From JAEUSE01 sp964648985 (lineage in GTDB: Bacteria; Patescibacteriota; Doudnabacteria; UBA920), in assembly GCA_964648985.1 (NCBI GenBank), contig CAZYMS010000014.1, positions 1-35,142 of the forward strand: a DNA stretch of 35,142 nt, in the 5' to 3' direction. Every line of letters starts with the position of its first letter. Positions within the stretch are counted from its first letter, which is position 1. The translations under genes were made by a program, and so were the position numbers. Below are positions 29,334 to 35,142 of the stretch, piece after piece. The notes under the pieces were generated by a model. The model did no database searches, had not been told where the DNA came from, and was given only the letters and a program-made list of their open reading frames with translations.

Positions 29334-31079
29334 ATGCGACTACTTTGGCAATACCTTAAAAACTATCGCAATATCCTTATAGGTGCGCTGGTACTTGCAA
29401 CCGTAAACCAAGTTTTCAGCCTATTAGATCCACAAATCTTTAGACTTATTGTAGATAAGTACGCCTCAAAGGCCGGACAAATTTCTCACGGGGATTTTTT
29501 CCACGGTGTTATTTTGCTGCTCCTTGCTTCTATGGGAACTGCGTTTGTTTCTCGGGTAGCAAAAAACTTTCAGGACTACTATGTAAACGTCATAGTCCAA
29601 CGTCTCGGTGCCCGCATGTATAGCCACTCAGTAGACCATTCGTTCTCTTTACCCTATGCAGTGTTTGAAGACCAACGTAGTGGTGAATTCCTAAATAAGC
29701 TACAGAAAGCCCGAGATGATTCGCAAAAGCTTATTCAAACAGCTATTAACTCTCTTTTCCTTTCTCTTATTGGCATACTGCTGGTACTTGGATACGCTTT
29801 TTACGTACACTGGTTAGTGGGTTTAGTATACTTTCTTCTTATCCCCCTCCTCGGAACAGCTACCTATTTCATATCCCGGAAGATAAAAGATGCGCAGCAA
29901 AGAATTATTAAACAGACATCTGCACTTGCCGGTAGCACTACGGAAACTATACGCAACGTTGAGCTAGTTAAATCGCTTGGACTAGAGCAACAGGAAATAA
30001 AACGACTCAACAGCGTTAATGAACAAATCCTTGAACTTGAACTGGAAAAAGTACGACTGGTTCGGAAACTAGGTTTTATTCAAGGCACTCTTGTAAACGC
30101 CCTAAGATCGGCACTCCTTTTACTCATGTTGTGGCTTATCTTCTCAGGGGCCATTACGCTGGGTGAGTTCTTCTCTTTGTTTATATACTCTTTCTTCATC
30201 TTCGCACCACTAGGAGAACTCGGAAACGTTGCCACCAGCTACCAAGAAACAAAGGCGAGCATGGAGCGTTTAGATGAAATCCTGAACACTCCAAAAGAAG
30301 TAAAGCCAAATGATGCAGTATCTATAGATAAGGTAAAAAATATTGCATTCAACGATGTTACGTTCAAGTACCAATCTGCAACGGATCCTGCGTTGGAAAA
30401 AGTCTCGTTCAACATAGGCGCAGGTCAGACCGTTGCTTTTGCGGGACCCTCTGGTTCGGGGAAAACAACCATAATAAAACTCATAGTTGGCCTTTATCCT
30501 GCCACTGAAGGAAAAATTGCCATTAATGAGATAAATATGGTCCAACTCGATGCAGAGCATTACCGTAACCGTATCGGCTTTGTTTCCCAAGACACCCAAC
30601 TCTTTGCCGGCACTATTCGCGAGAATCTCCAATTCGTAAAACCGACCGCTACAGATGAAGAGTGCCTTACAGCATTAAAATCTGCTGCCGCATTACCAAT
30701 TATTGAGCGCGGCGGTAAGGATCTTGAGACAGTTATTGGCGAAGGCGGACTGAAGCTCTCAGGCGGTGAAAAACAGCGCCTCTCTATTGCTCGTGCTCTA
30801 CTACGCAACCCGGACTTGATTATATTTGATGAAGCAACGAGTGCACTCGACTCACTAACAGAAGAAGAAATCACTCATACCATAAAAGAAATAAAGAAGG
30901 AGCGACCAAACCTCATTACCGTTTTGGTAGCGCATCGCTTGTCTACCATTGTCCATTCAGATACCATATTCGTACTTGAAAAAGGTCAAGTTGCCGAACA
31001 CGGAAACCATCAACAGCTTCTTGATCAGCACGGTCTCTACGCCGCCCTCTGGCGCCAACAAATAGCAGCAAGAGAATAG
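29334..31079 (+). CDS. ABC exporter, fused membrane and ATPase domains
   Basis: The 581-residue half-transporter works as a dimer. A six-helix type-1 exporter domain occupies residues 1-320. The ATPase domain has Walker A GPSGSGKTT, Q-loop GFVSQDTQLF, signature LSGGEKQRLSIARALL, Walker B DLIIFDEATSALDS and the switch histidine in LVAHRLSTI. It resembles MsbA/multidrug exporters; the substrate could be lipid, peptide or drug. No periplasmic partner or peptidase domain is seen. The start has no SD. A strong hairpin follows the stop. Confidence 0.95.
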   Translation: MRLLWQYLKNYRNILIGALVLATVNQVFSLLDPQIFRLIVDKYASKAGQISHGDFFHGVILLLLASMGTAFVSRVAKNFQDYYVNVIVQRLGARMYSHSVDHSFSLPYAVFEDQRSGEFLNKLQKARDDSQKLIQTAINSLFLSLIGILLVLGYAFYVHWLVGLVYFLLIPLLGTATYFISRKIKDAQQRIIKQTSALAGSTTETIRNVELVKSLGLEQQEIKRLNSVNEQILELELEKVRLVRKLGFIQGTLVNALRSALLLLMLWLIFSGAITLGEFFSLFIYSFFIFAPLGELGNVATSYQETKASMERLDEILNTPKEVKPNDAVSIDKVKNIAFNDVTFKYQSATDPALEKVSFNIGAGQTVAFAGPSGSGKTTIIKLIVGLYPATEGKIAINEINMVQLDAEHYRNRIGFVSQDTQLFAGTIRENLQFVKPTATDEECLTALKSAAALPIIERGGKDLETVIGEGGLKLSGGEKQRLSIARALLRNPDLIIFDEATSALDSLTEEEITHTIKEIKKERPNLITVLVAHRLSTIVHSDTIFVLEKGQVAEHGNHQQLLDQHGLYAALWRQQIAARE

Positions 31080-31083
31080 CCAG

Positions 31084-31125
31084 TAATAGAAACATGACGA
31101 CTTAGGGGTCGTCATGTTTCTATTA
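31084..31125 (+). terminator. Terminator-like hairpin after the ABC exporter
   Basis: Perfect 18-bp arms (beginning TAATAGAAACATGACGAC) with loop TTAGGG. The sequence that follows (TCCCG) is not a U-tract, but the end of the right arm is T-rich (TTTCTATTA). Confidence 0.65.
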
Positions 31126-31177
31126 TCCCGAATCTCTGCCACTTTCACATGCTAACTCTCTCTACTGTAAATCACCG

Positions 31178-31211
31178 TGTCCATACATAACCGGCCAGTT
31201 ATGTATGGACA
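31178..31211. repeat. 34-bp palindrome, TGTCCA/TGGACA family, copy 2
   Basis: TGTCCA...ACCGGCCAG...TGGACA, 34 bp with perfectly paired outer 14 bp and a central CCGGCCA; one more G-C pair extends outside. The right arm contains the end of the PaaX/Cas2-like gene: its last three codons and stop (31199-31201) are part of the palindrome. Confidence 0.85.
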
Positions 31212-31765
31212 CTTTTAGATAACTGGAACATCATATACAAATCTTTAGCGTTGTCTATCTCATCTACTCTGAGTACACGTATGTACCGAATGAGTCCAGA
31301 CTTATTTAAATAATCAATCGCTGCGCGGGATATTGGATAAGGGTTTATATACACACTAGCCTGCAACGCTCGAAATCCTATCCCTTTCAGTAAAAGCCGT
31401 AGTCTTTGTCGCACACCGCTTGCAGCTTCGGGAATATCAAAGATTACCAGACGCCATTTACCATCCCAGGACTTAGCACTACCAACAATATGCATCGTGA
31501 CAAAAAGCGCCTCCAGTTCTCCATGCTTCGTCAGCTCACTAATTCTCTTGCCCTCTTGGTACTCCTCATGTATCCACCCCTTTTGTTTCAACTTAAACAT
31601 TAAGCTATTCAATCGAGCACGGGCCTTGTACTTTGAGTACTCTGGGTAAACCGCCGAGCTTAAGCGTGTTCTGTCCATTATTCGACGATGATAATACTGT
31701 GCTTCCAATAAATATGTCAGCACCTTGCTGCCTGCCGTGAGTTCTTTACGATCTTTTATAATCAT
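31199..31765 (-). CDS. PaaX-like protein with winged-helix and Cas2-like domains
   Basis: From ATG 31765 the product has 188 residues. Residues ~5-95 look like a winged-helix DNA-binding domain (LTYLLEAQYYHRRI...LMFKLKQKGWIHEEY). Residues ~100-180 form a Cas2/PaaX-C-type ferredoxin fold: WDGKWRLVIFDIPEAASGVR, LLKGIGFRALQASVYINPYP. No cas1 or CRISPR array is present, so a regulator or nuclease independent of CRISPR is likelier. The -10 TATACT (31785-31790) lies just upstream, with an AGGG SD. A longer TTG-initiated frame would start inside the palindrome. The gene is bracketed by 34-bp palindromes; the one at 31798 covers the -35 region. Confidence 0.8.
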   Translation of the reverse strand: MIIKDRKELTAGSKVLTYLLEAQYYHRRIMDRTRLSSAVYPEYSKYKARARLNSLMFKLKQKGWIHEEYQEGKRISELTKHGELEALFVTMHIVGSAKSWDGKWRLVIFDIPEAASGVRQRLRLLLKGIGFRALQASVYINPYPISRAAIDYLNKSGLIRYIRVLRVDEIDNAKDLYMMFQLSKSVHT

Positions 31766-31797
31766 AACCCTAGCCCTTTTTATAAGTATAGCATCGG

Positions 31798-31831
31798 TGT
31801 CCAATATTAACCGGCCAATTAATATTGGACA
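31798..31831. repeat. 34-bp palindrome, TGTCCA/TGGACA family, copy 3
   Basis: TGTCCA...ACCGGCCAA...TGGACA, 34 bp with perfectly paired outer 13 bp. It covers the expected -35 position of the PaaX/Cas2-like gene (-10 at 31785-31790), so it could be its operator. Confidence 0.85.
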
Positions 31832-31866
31832 TTTGTGAAATTAGAGAATGCGTAAAGATGATGCAA

Positions 31867-31897
31867 AGAGACTCCGCGCTTAGAGCGAAGAGCCTCT
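31867..31897 (-). terminator. Possible terminator of the coiled-coil membrane-protein gene
   Basis: AGAG/CTCT, CTC/GAG and CGC/GCG pairs stack with mismatches around TTAGA. On minus the stem is followed only by CTCTTTGC, so the U-tract is poor. Confidence 0.4.
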
Positions 31898-31925
31898 GTG
31901 TACAATGACTAACGAAATTGACTGC

Positions 31926-32465
31926 TTATTTTTTGGCTTTTATCTTTTCAATTTCGTCTATGAGCTTAGCAAGGGTAAGCTCTATTTTATCTAGGGACTC
32001 GCGTGTTTTGCGATCTGCCAACTCTTCTGTTGTTTCACCTTGGGTTATATCTTCTACGTCTTCTTGAATTTCATCAACATCTTTTTGTACCTCGTCTATG
32101 TCTGCTTGAATCTCATCTACGTCTTTTTCAATCTCGCCAACGTCCTCGGCAATTTCACCCACATCTTCTTGTACCTCGTCTATGTCCTTTTGAATTTCAT
32201 CAATATCTTCCTCCACTTCTTCCAAACTTGCGGTGTTTCTGTTCACAGTCATTTGAATGAAAATAGCAAGATATATAGCCTCCAGAGATACTGCGGTAGT
32301 AAGCACGAGGAGCACCTTATCAAGCGCCACACCGAATACGACGAGTATAAAGCTAGCTATAAATGCAAGTGTGTGCACTACCAGCGATGAGGTAGACCCA
32401 ACCCAGTTAGTAAACTTTACTGCGGCCGACTCGAACTTTGACTGTGGTTCTGGCTTCTTAACCAT
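31926..32465 (-). CDS. Membrane protein with long heptad-repeat coiled coil
   Basis: From ATG 32465 the product has 179 residues. Two transmembrane helices (VVHTLAFIASFILVVFGVAL and VLLVLTTAVSLEAIYLAIFI) end in QMTVNRNTASLEEV. This arrangement weakly recalls the DUF1003/low-affinity iron permease group. Eight consecutive heptads of the form xxD[IV][DG]E[IV] follow, an almost perfect parallel coiled coil, then a charged tail (IELTLAKLIDEIEKIKAKK). The coil is strongly acidic. The upstream TTG start at 32519 is rejected. A promoter with an operator-like palindrome lies at 32601-32636. Confidence 0.7.
   Translation of the reverse strand: MVKKPEPQSKFESAAVKFTNWVGSTSSLVVHTLAFIASFILVVFGVALDKVLLVLTTAVSLEAIYLAIFIQMTVNRNTASLEEVEEDIDEIQKDIDEVQEDVGEIAEDVGEIEKDVDEIQADIDEVQKDVDEIQEDVEDITQGETTEELADRKTRESLDKIELTLAKLIDEIEKIKAKK
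32046..32213 (-). repeat. Eight tandem 21-bp units encoding heptads
   Basis: The DNA repeats every 21 bp with drift (for example TCTTGAATTTCATCAACATC and TCTTGTACCTCGTCTATGTC on plus). Each unit encodes one heptad such as QKDVDEI or QADIDEV. Unit number is likely to vary between relatives. Confidence 0.8.
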
Positions 32466-32600
32466 ATCGGGAATTCCATTCCATATGCAAAGACAGGATT
32501 GGCTGTGCAAAGAGGCCAATCATGTAATTACTATTACTAAATTTAAGTCAGGAGTAATCGACTAATGCCAAGGATAGCATCATTCGAATGCACCCAACTT

Positions 32601-32636
32601 TTGTACATTGTACAATATTTATCTTTCTTTGTCCAA
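32601..32636 (-). promoter_or_regulatory. Promoter with a palindromic operator over the -10
   Basis: On minus TTGGAC (32631-32636), 18 bp, TACAAT (32607-32612). The palindrome TTGTACATTGTACAA (32601-32615) covers the -10, the usual place for a repressor site. It drives the coiled-coil protein gene with a leader of about 135 nt in which I see no other element. Confidence 0.55.
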
Positions 32637-32705
32637 TCAATCTAAAATTATGAAATCAACTACTTGCTTTTAAGCACCGCATATTCGGAATAAGAGGCAA
32701 ATAAA

Positions 32706-32743
32706 AGCCTACCGACGGGTGCGTGTCCGCACATCGGAAGGCT
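32706..32743 (-). terminator. Terminator of the orphan gene at 32742
   Basis: AGCCT/AGGCT, CCGA/TCGG and TGCG/CGCA form a stacked hairpin. On minus it is followed by TTTTATTT. The stem overlaps the stop codon. Confidence 0.8.
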
Positions 32744-33554
32744 AAAAAGGTACTTCGGGTAAGTTTTTTTCATGTCGTTCAAAGATTTCAAGTTGCAGTT
32801 GTTGCTGTTCCCTAATCATACCTCGAATTTCTTCGAGCCATGACGACCGCACTATATAGTGGACGTCTAGCTGCAAACTAAGCCCATCTTCGTACAACAC
32901 CTCACCGTGCGCATCTGTAAAAGGCATTACCCAACGAAAATCCAACTGCTCCTTATGAACTGCAAAATCTGTGGGATTAAGCCCATAGATTTTGAGTACG
33001 CCGGGATTGCCACAAATCGCTTGCAGTAATGTCCGAGACACAGTCAAAGACTTATCGCCGTAATGAGCTGTTGTTATATGTGGTTTCAGTTTCTTTTTAC
33101 CCACTGTCTTAACCCCACCTCTCTTGGCCCTTCTACACATCTGGGCCAAGATACTCCCATCAATAATATAGAGTTGGGTCGCATGCTCACTCAAGTATTT
33201 AACAACCTGACGGGTATTGCGTAAATTCTTCAAACCGCTGAGGCGCCGCCTCTGTCCGTTTTTCTTTTTTCGCCTTGATTTGTACCGAGCGACCCACCCC
33301 CAATCTGCATACAACACAGCGCGGGGAAAACTCAGCTCGTGAGCCATCAATTGCTTCTCCGGATGAAGGAAACCGCAAGAATCACTTCGACTCTTGCTAT
33401 CAACTAGAAAACCGTTAGCGGCAACAAGATCCGCGACTTCACTGGCATGAGGAAGCATTTTTCCTCCAAAAAGAAACCAGGAAAACACATGAAAAACACT
33501 CCCGACTACATTCCGCCTCTCATCTGAGGCGAATATGACATCGTCTTTAATCAT
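32742..33554 (-). CDS. Hypothetical protein, basic N-terminal half
   Basis: The 270-residue product starts at ATG 33554 with AGGGGG five nt upstream; the GTG two codons earlier lies inside the SD region. A basic cluster KSRRKKKNGQRRR near residue 95 and KRGGVKTVGKKKLKPH near 150 suggest nucleic-acid contact. The C-terminus is acidic and helical (EEIRGMIREQQQLQLEIFERHEKN). No family is recognised. It is a self-contained unit with its own promoter, SD and terminator, and appears richer in G+C than the neighbours. Confidence 0.65.
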   Translation of the reverse strand: MIKDDVIFASDERRNVVGSVFHVFSWFLFGGKMLPHASEVADLVAANGFLVDSKSRSDSCGFLHPEKQLMAHELSFPRAVLYADWGWVARYKSRRKKKNGQRRRLSGLKNLRNTRQVVKYLSEHATQLYIIDGSILAQMCRRAKRGGVKTVGKKKLKPHITTAHYGDKSLTVSRTLLQAICGNPGVLKIYGLNPTDFAVHKEQLDFRWVMPFTDAHGEVLYEDGLSLQLDVHYIVRSSWLEEIRGMIREQQQLQLEIFERHEKNLPEVPF

Positions 33555-33643
33555 CTTCACCCCCTATGAGTTTTCGATGTAGATACCAAGCAGCCTACGG
33601 GACTGCTAGAAAACCAGTCTGCACATGCAGCGGTTTGCCTACC

Positions 33644-33672
33644 ATTGTGCCCTTACATATGATATTAGTCAA
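33644..33672 (-). promoter_or_regulatory. Promoter of the orphan gene at 32742
   Basis: On minus TTGACT (33667-33672), 17 bp, CACAAT (33644-33649). It gives a leader of about 85 nt. It lies back to back with the dus promoter. Confidence 0.55.
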
Positions 33673-33681
33673 ATCCCGTCA

Positions 33682-33711
33682 GTGACATGTATAGCAAATC
33701 TTCTGTATAAT
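33682..33711 (+). promoter_or_regulatory. Leaderless-type promoter of dus
   Basis: GTGACA (33682-33687), 18 bp, TATAAT (33706-33711), then exactly six nt to the ATG at 33718. Initiation would fall at the start codon itself. Confidence 0.65.
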
Positions 33712-33717
33712 AAGTCA

Positions 33718-34707
33718 ATGATTCGAGGTTTTTGGAATACATTGCCCAGACCATTTTTTATACTTGCGCCTATGTACGACGTCACGGATGTCGCTTTTAG
33801 GCATGTGGTTTCAAAGGCTGGTGCCCCTGACGTATATTTTACTGAGTTCGTTTCCACGGACGGCCTTATGAATAGTGCAGGCAGAGAGCGCCTTGTGTAC
33901 CACCTAAAAAGAGAAGCTGACCCCACACCCCTCGTAGCGCAGGTATTTGGAGCAAAGCCAGAAAAATTTTACGAAACCGCAAAGTTCGTACGAGAACTAG
34001 GTTTTAATGGTATAGATATTAACATGGGGTGTCCCAAGCCTGCTGAAATGAAAGGTGGGGCGTGCGCCGGCCTTTTTAAAAATCCGCAACTAGCAAAAGA
34101 AATAGTAGAAGCAACATGGAAGGGCGCAAGTGAATCTATAGGTGGAAACGCTCCTATACCGGTATCGGTAAAGATTCGGATTGGCGATACGAAAATAGAC
34201 TGGCAGCAGTGGATAGCAACCCTACTTGAAGCGAAGCCAGCAAATATTTCTATTCATTTAAGGACCCGCAAAGAAATGTCTAAAGTACCAGCGCACTGGG
34301 AGCTCATGCCCCAAATTGTAAAATTTATTCATGAGCAAACAACACCCGAAACCAGACCCACTATTGTCGGCAATGGTGATGTGCTCACCAGAGCCGAAGG
34401 GATTGAAAAAGCCGAGACCACAGGTTGTAATGGGGTCATGATAGGTCGTGGCATTTTTCAAAATCCCTGGGTATTTGCGAAAGACATGAAAGAACATTCC
34501 GTAGAAGAGCGCGCTCAGCTACTTTTGCTCCATGCAGAGCAATATGAAAAACATTTTACTGGCATAAAACCTTTTGAGCCACTCAAACGTTTCTATAAAA
34601 TTTATATGTCTGGCTTCGAAAGTGCAGCAGAAATCCGGGAAGAACTCTATACTGCGAAAAACAGTACTGAGGTTAAAAGTATTTTGCATACACGCGGATT
34701 GGTGTAG
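33718..34707 (+). CDS. dus: tRNA-dihydrouridine synthase
   Basis: The 329-residue FMN enzyme reduces uridine in the D-loop of tRNA. The TIM-barrel motifs are in order: FILAPMYDVTDVAFR, TEFVSTDGL, VAQVFGAKPEKF, GIDINMGCPKPAEMKGGA (catalytic Cys region), VSVKIRIG, ISIHLRTRKEMS, IVGNGDVL and GVMIGRGIFQNPWVF. The helical C-terminal domain follows. ATG 33718 is chosen over an upstream frame start at 33625, which would run through the promoter. No SD is present. Confidence 0.95.
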   Translation: MIRGFWNTLPRPFFILAPMYDVTDVAFRHVVSKAGAPDVYFTEFVSTDGLMNSAGRERLVYHLKREADPTPLVAQVFGAKPEKFYETAKFVRELGFNGIDINMGCPKPAEMKGGACAGLFKNPQLAKEIVEATWKGASESIGGNAPIPVSVKIRIGDTKIDWQQWIATLLEAKPANISIHLRTRKEMSKVPAHWELMPQIVKFIHEQTTPETRPTIVGNGDVLTRAEGIEKAETTGCNGVMIGRGIFQNPWVFAKDMKEHSVEERAQLLLLHAEQYEKHFTGIKPFEPLKRFYKIYMSGFESAAEIREELYTAKNSTEVKSILHTRGLV

Positions 34708-34715
34708 CAGGCAGA

Positions 34716-34749
34716 GGACGTGTAGATGGGCACCATCAGCGTCCGCGTT
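34716..34749 (+). terminator. Terminator of dus
   Basis: GGACG (716-720) pairs with CGTCC (740-744) around an inner GATGG/CCATC hairpin, followed by GCGTTTTT. Confidence 0.75.
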
Positions 34750-34819
34750 TTTGAAGATAGAAATAAACCAATTCAACAAACTGGTAGATGGACTGCCTGC
34801 TGATGGTGCCCATCTACAC
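34720..34819. repeat. 21-bp perfect inverted repeat, 58 bp apart
   Basis: GTGTAGATGGGCACCATCAG plus C at 34720-34740 recurs exactly, inverted, at 34799-34819. Each arm contains its own GATGG/CCATC hairpin. GCAGGCAG (34707-34714) can also pair with CTGCCTGC (34793-34800), an alternative structure. Confidence 0.75.
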
Positions 34820-34826
34820 TTGGAGC

Positions 34827-34832
34827 TATACT
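34827..34832 (+). promoter_or_regulatory. -10 element of a leaderless-type promoter
   Basis: TATACT followed by exactly six nt and then the ATG at 34839, the same geometry as dus and the UbiA gene. No good -35 is visible. Confidence 0.45.
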
Positions 34833-34838
34833 TAGCTT

Positions 34839-35142
34839 ATGCGCAGAACATACGTAGTCATTTGCATACTACTCCTAGCCGCCATTGTAGGCATTGTTAT
34901 TTGGAAATATTCAAGACAACACCTCGAGCCCACTACGACCCCTCCTGTCTCAGAAAATAATACGAACGTAAGTACAGGTGTCCAAGACATAACCCCTGCA
35001 ATAGTACCCCCACTCCAAACTCCCACGCGTGCCCCTGTTTCCGACAAACCTACAAGCTACCAGCTGCAACCGACAGGTTACCCCATCCATACCAACATTA
35101 CCGCAACAGTCTTTTGGGTTGGCGAACCTGTAGGCGATGGAT
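34839..35142 (+). CDS. Membrane-anchored protein, N-terminal 101 codons only
   Basis: The frame runs open to the right edge. It begins MRRTYVVICILLLAAIVGIV, a single transmembrane anchor, then a Thr/Pro-rich linker (EPTTTPPVSENNTNV and TPAIVPPLQTPTRAP). A globular outer domain starts at about residue 85 (YPIHTNITATVFWVGEPVG). No family is named with confidence. The complete length is unknown. The layout (anchor, Pro/Thr linker, outer domain) is like that of the protein at 26353-28062. Confidence 0.7.
   Translation, partial: MRRTYVVICILLLAAIVGIVIWKYSRQHLEPTTTPPVSENNTNVSTGVQDITPAIVPPLQTPTRAPVSDKPTSYQLQPTGYPIHTNITATVFWVGEPVGDG

Noticed and set aside
31178..31211. Plain terminator of the PaaX/Cas2-like gene
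   Set aside because: No U-tract follows, the stop codon lies within the hairpin, and the same 34-bp design occurs upstream of the gene.
31199..31765. CRISPR-Cas locus suggested by the Cas2-like domain
   Set aside because: No cas1, no effector and no repeat-spacer array nearby. The protein has a winged-helix N-terminus as in PaaX.
32046..32213. Possible CRISPR or satellite array from regular 21-bp units
   Set aside because: The units are in frame, encode heptads and have no unique spacers.

Overview
The window reads as chromosomal DNA of a small-genome bacterium, most likely a member of the Candidate Phyla Radiation (Patescibacteria). The support is indirect: compact housekeeping genes with many single-gene units, several unrecognised membrane-anchored proteins, a stand-alone PaaX/Cas2-like protein, a class II photolyase, and many genes with no Shine-Dalgarno (SD) sequence whose -10 hexamer lies only 6-8 nt before the ATG. 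TGA is used as a stop (for example at 6208 and 15371), so this is not the recoded Gracilibacteria/Absconditabacteria code. The lineage call is an inference, not a measurement.

Layout. 1-5728 (all minus): edge of an unknown gene, endonuclease IV, a class IV aminotransferase, an M16 peptidase, a CYTH protein and homodimeric glycyl-tRNA synthetase. The synthetase is preceded by a strong promoter and an unusually short T-box riboswitch (5877-6010). 6200-11000 (minus): a lipoprotein, a Tat-signal protein, tgt, and two orphan genes with their own promoters and terminators. 11086-14234 (minus): rpsO, an unknown gene and pnp, with two long hairpins in front of pnp. 14387-15373 (plus): an XerC/D-like recombinase. 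15423-18873 (minus): class II CPD photolyase, a DedA protein, a cysteine-free family-4 uracil-DNA glycosylase and a GT2 glycosyltransferase.

18913-23869 is the functional centre: a carotenoid locus of a UbiA prenyltransferase resembling lycopene elongases (plus strand), facing a minus-strand operon crtE-crtB-GATase-crtI. GGPP made by CrtE would be joined to phytoene by CrtB, desaturated to lycopene by CrtI and, by analogy with CrtEb/CrtE2/LyeJ, extended with C5 units to an acyclic C45/C50 carotenoid. The GT2 protein could glycosylate it. With photolyase, UDG and endonuclease IV nearby, the window looks equipped for light and oxidative damage.

24117-24353 holds two tRNA-Arg genes (GCG and TCT anticodons), each with its own promoter and terminator. 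24505-28062: a membrane-anchored MEMO-family protein carrying several in-frame palindromic insertions, and a large unknown surface protein. 28152-31079 (plus): a pseudouridine synthase, a small membrane protein and an ABC exporter. 31178-31831: a PaaX/Cas2-like gene bracketed by two members of a 34-bp palindrome family; a third member sits alone at 24431. 31926-33554: a coiled-coil membrane protein and an orphan gene. 33718-35142: a dihydrouridine synthase and the start of another membrane-anchored protein.

The strongest leads are the 34-bp palindrome family with its Cas2-like gene, the Fe-S-less UDG, the minimal glycine T-box, the carotenoid locus, the Rickettsia-palindromic-element-like insertions inside crtI and the MEMO gene, and the widespread leaderless promoter geometry.
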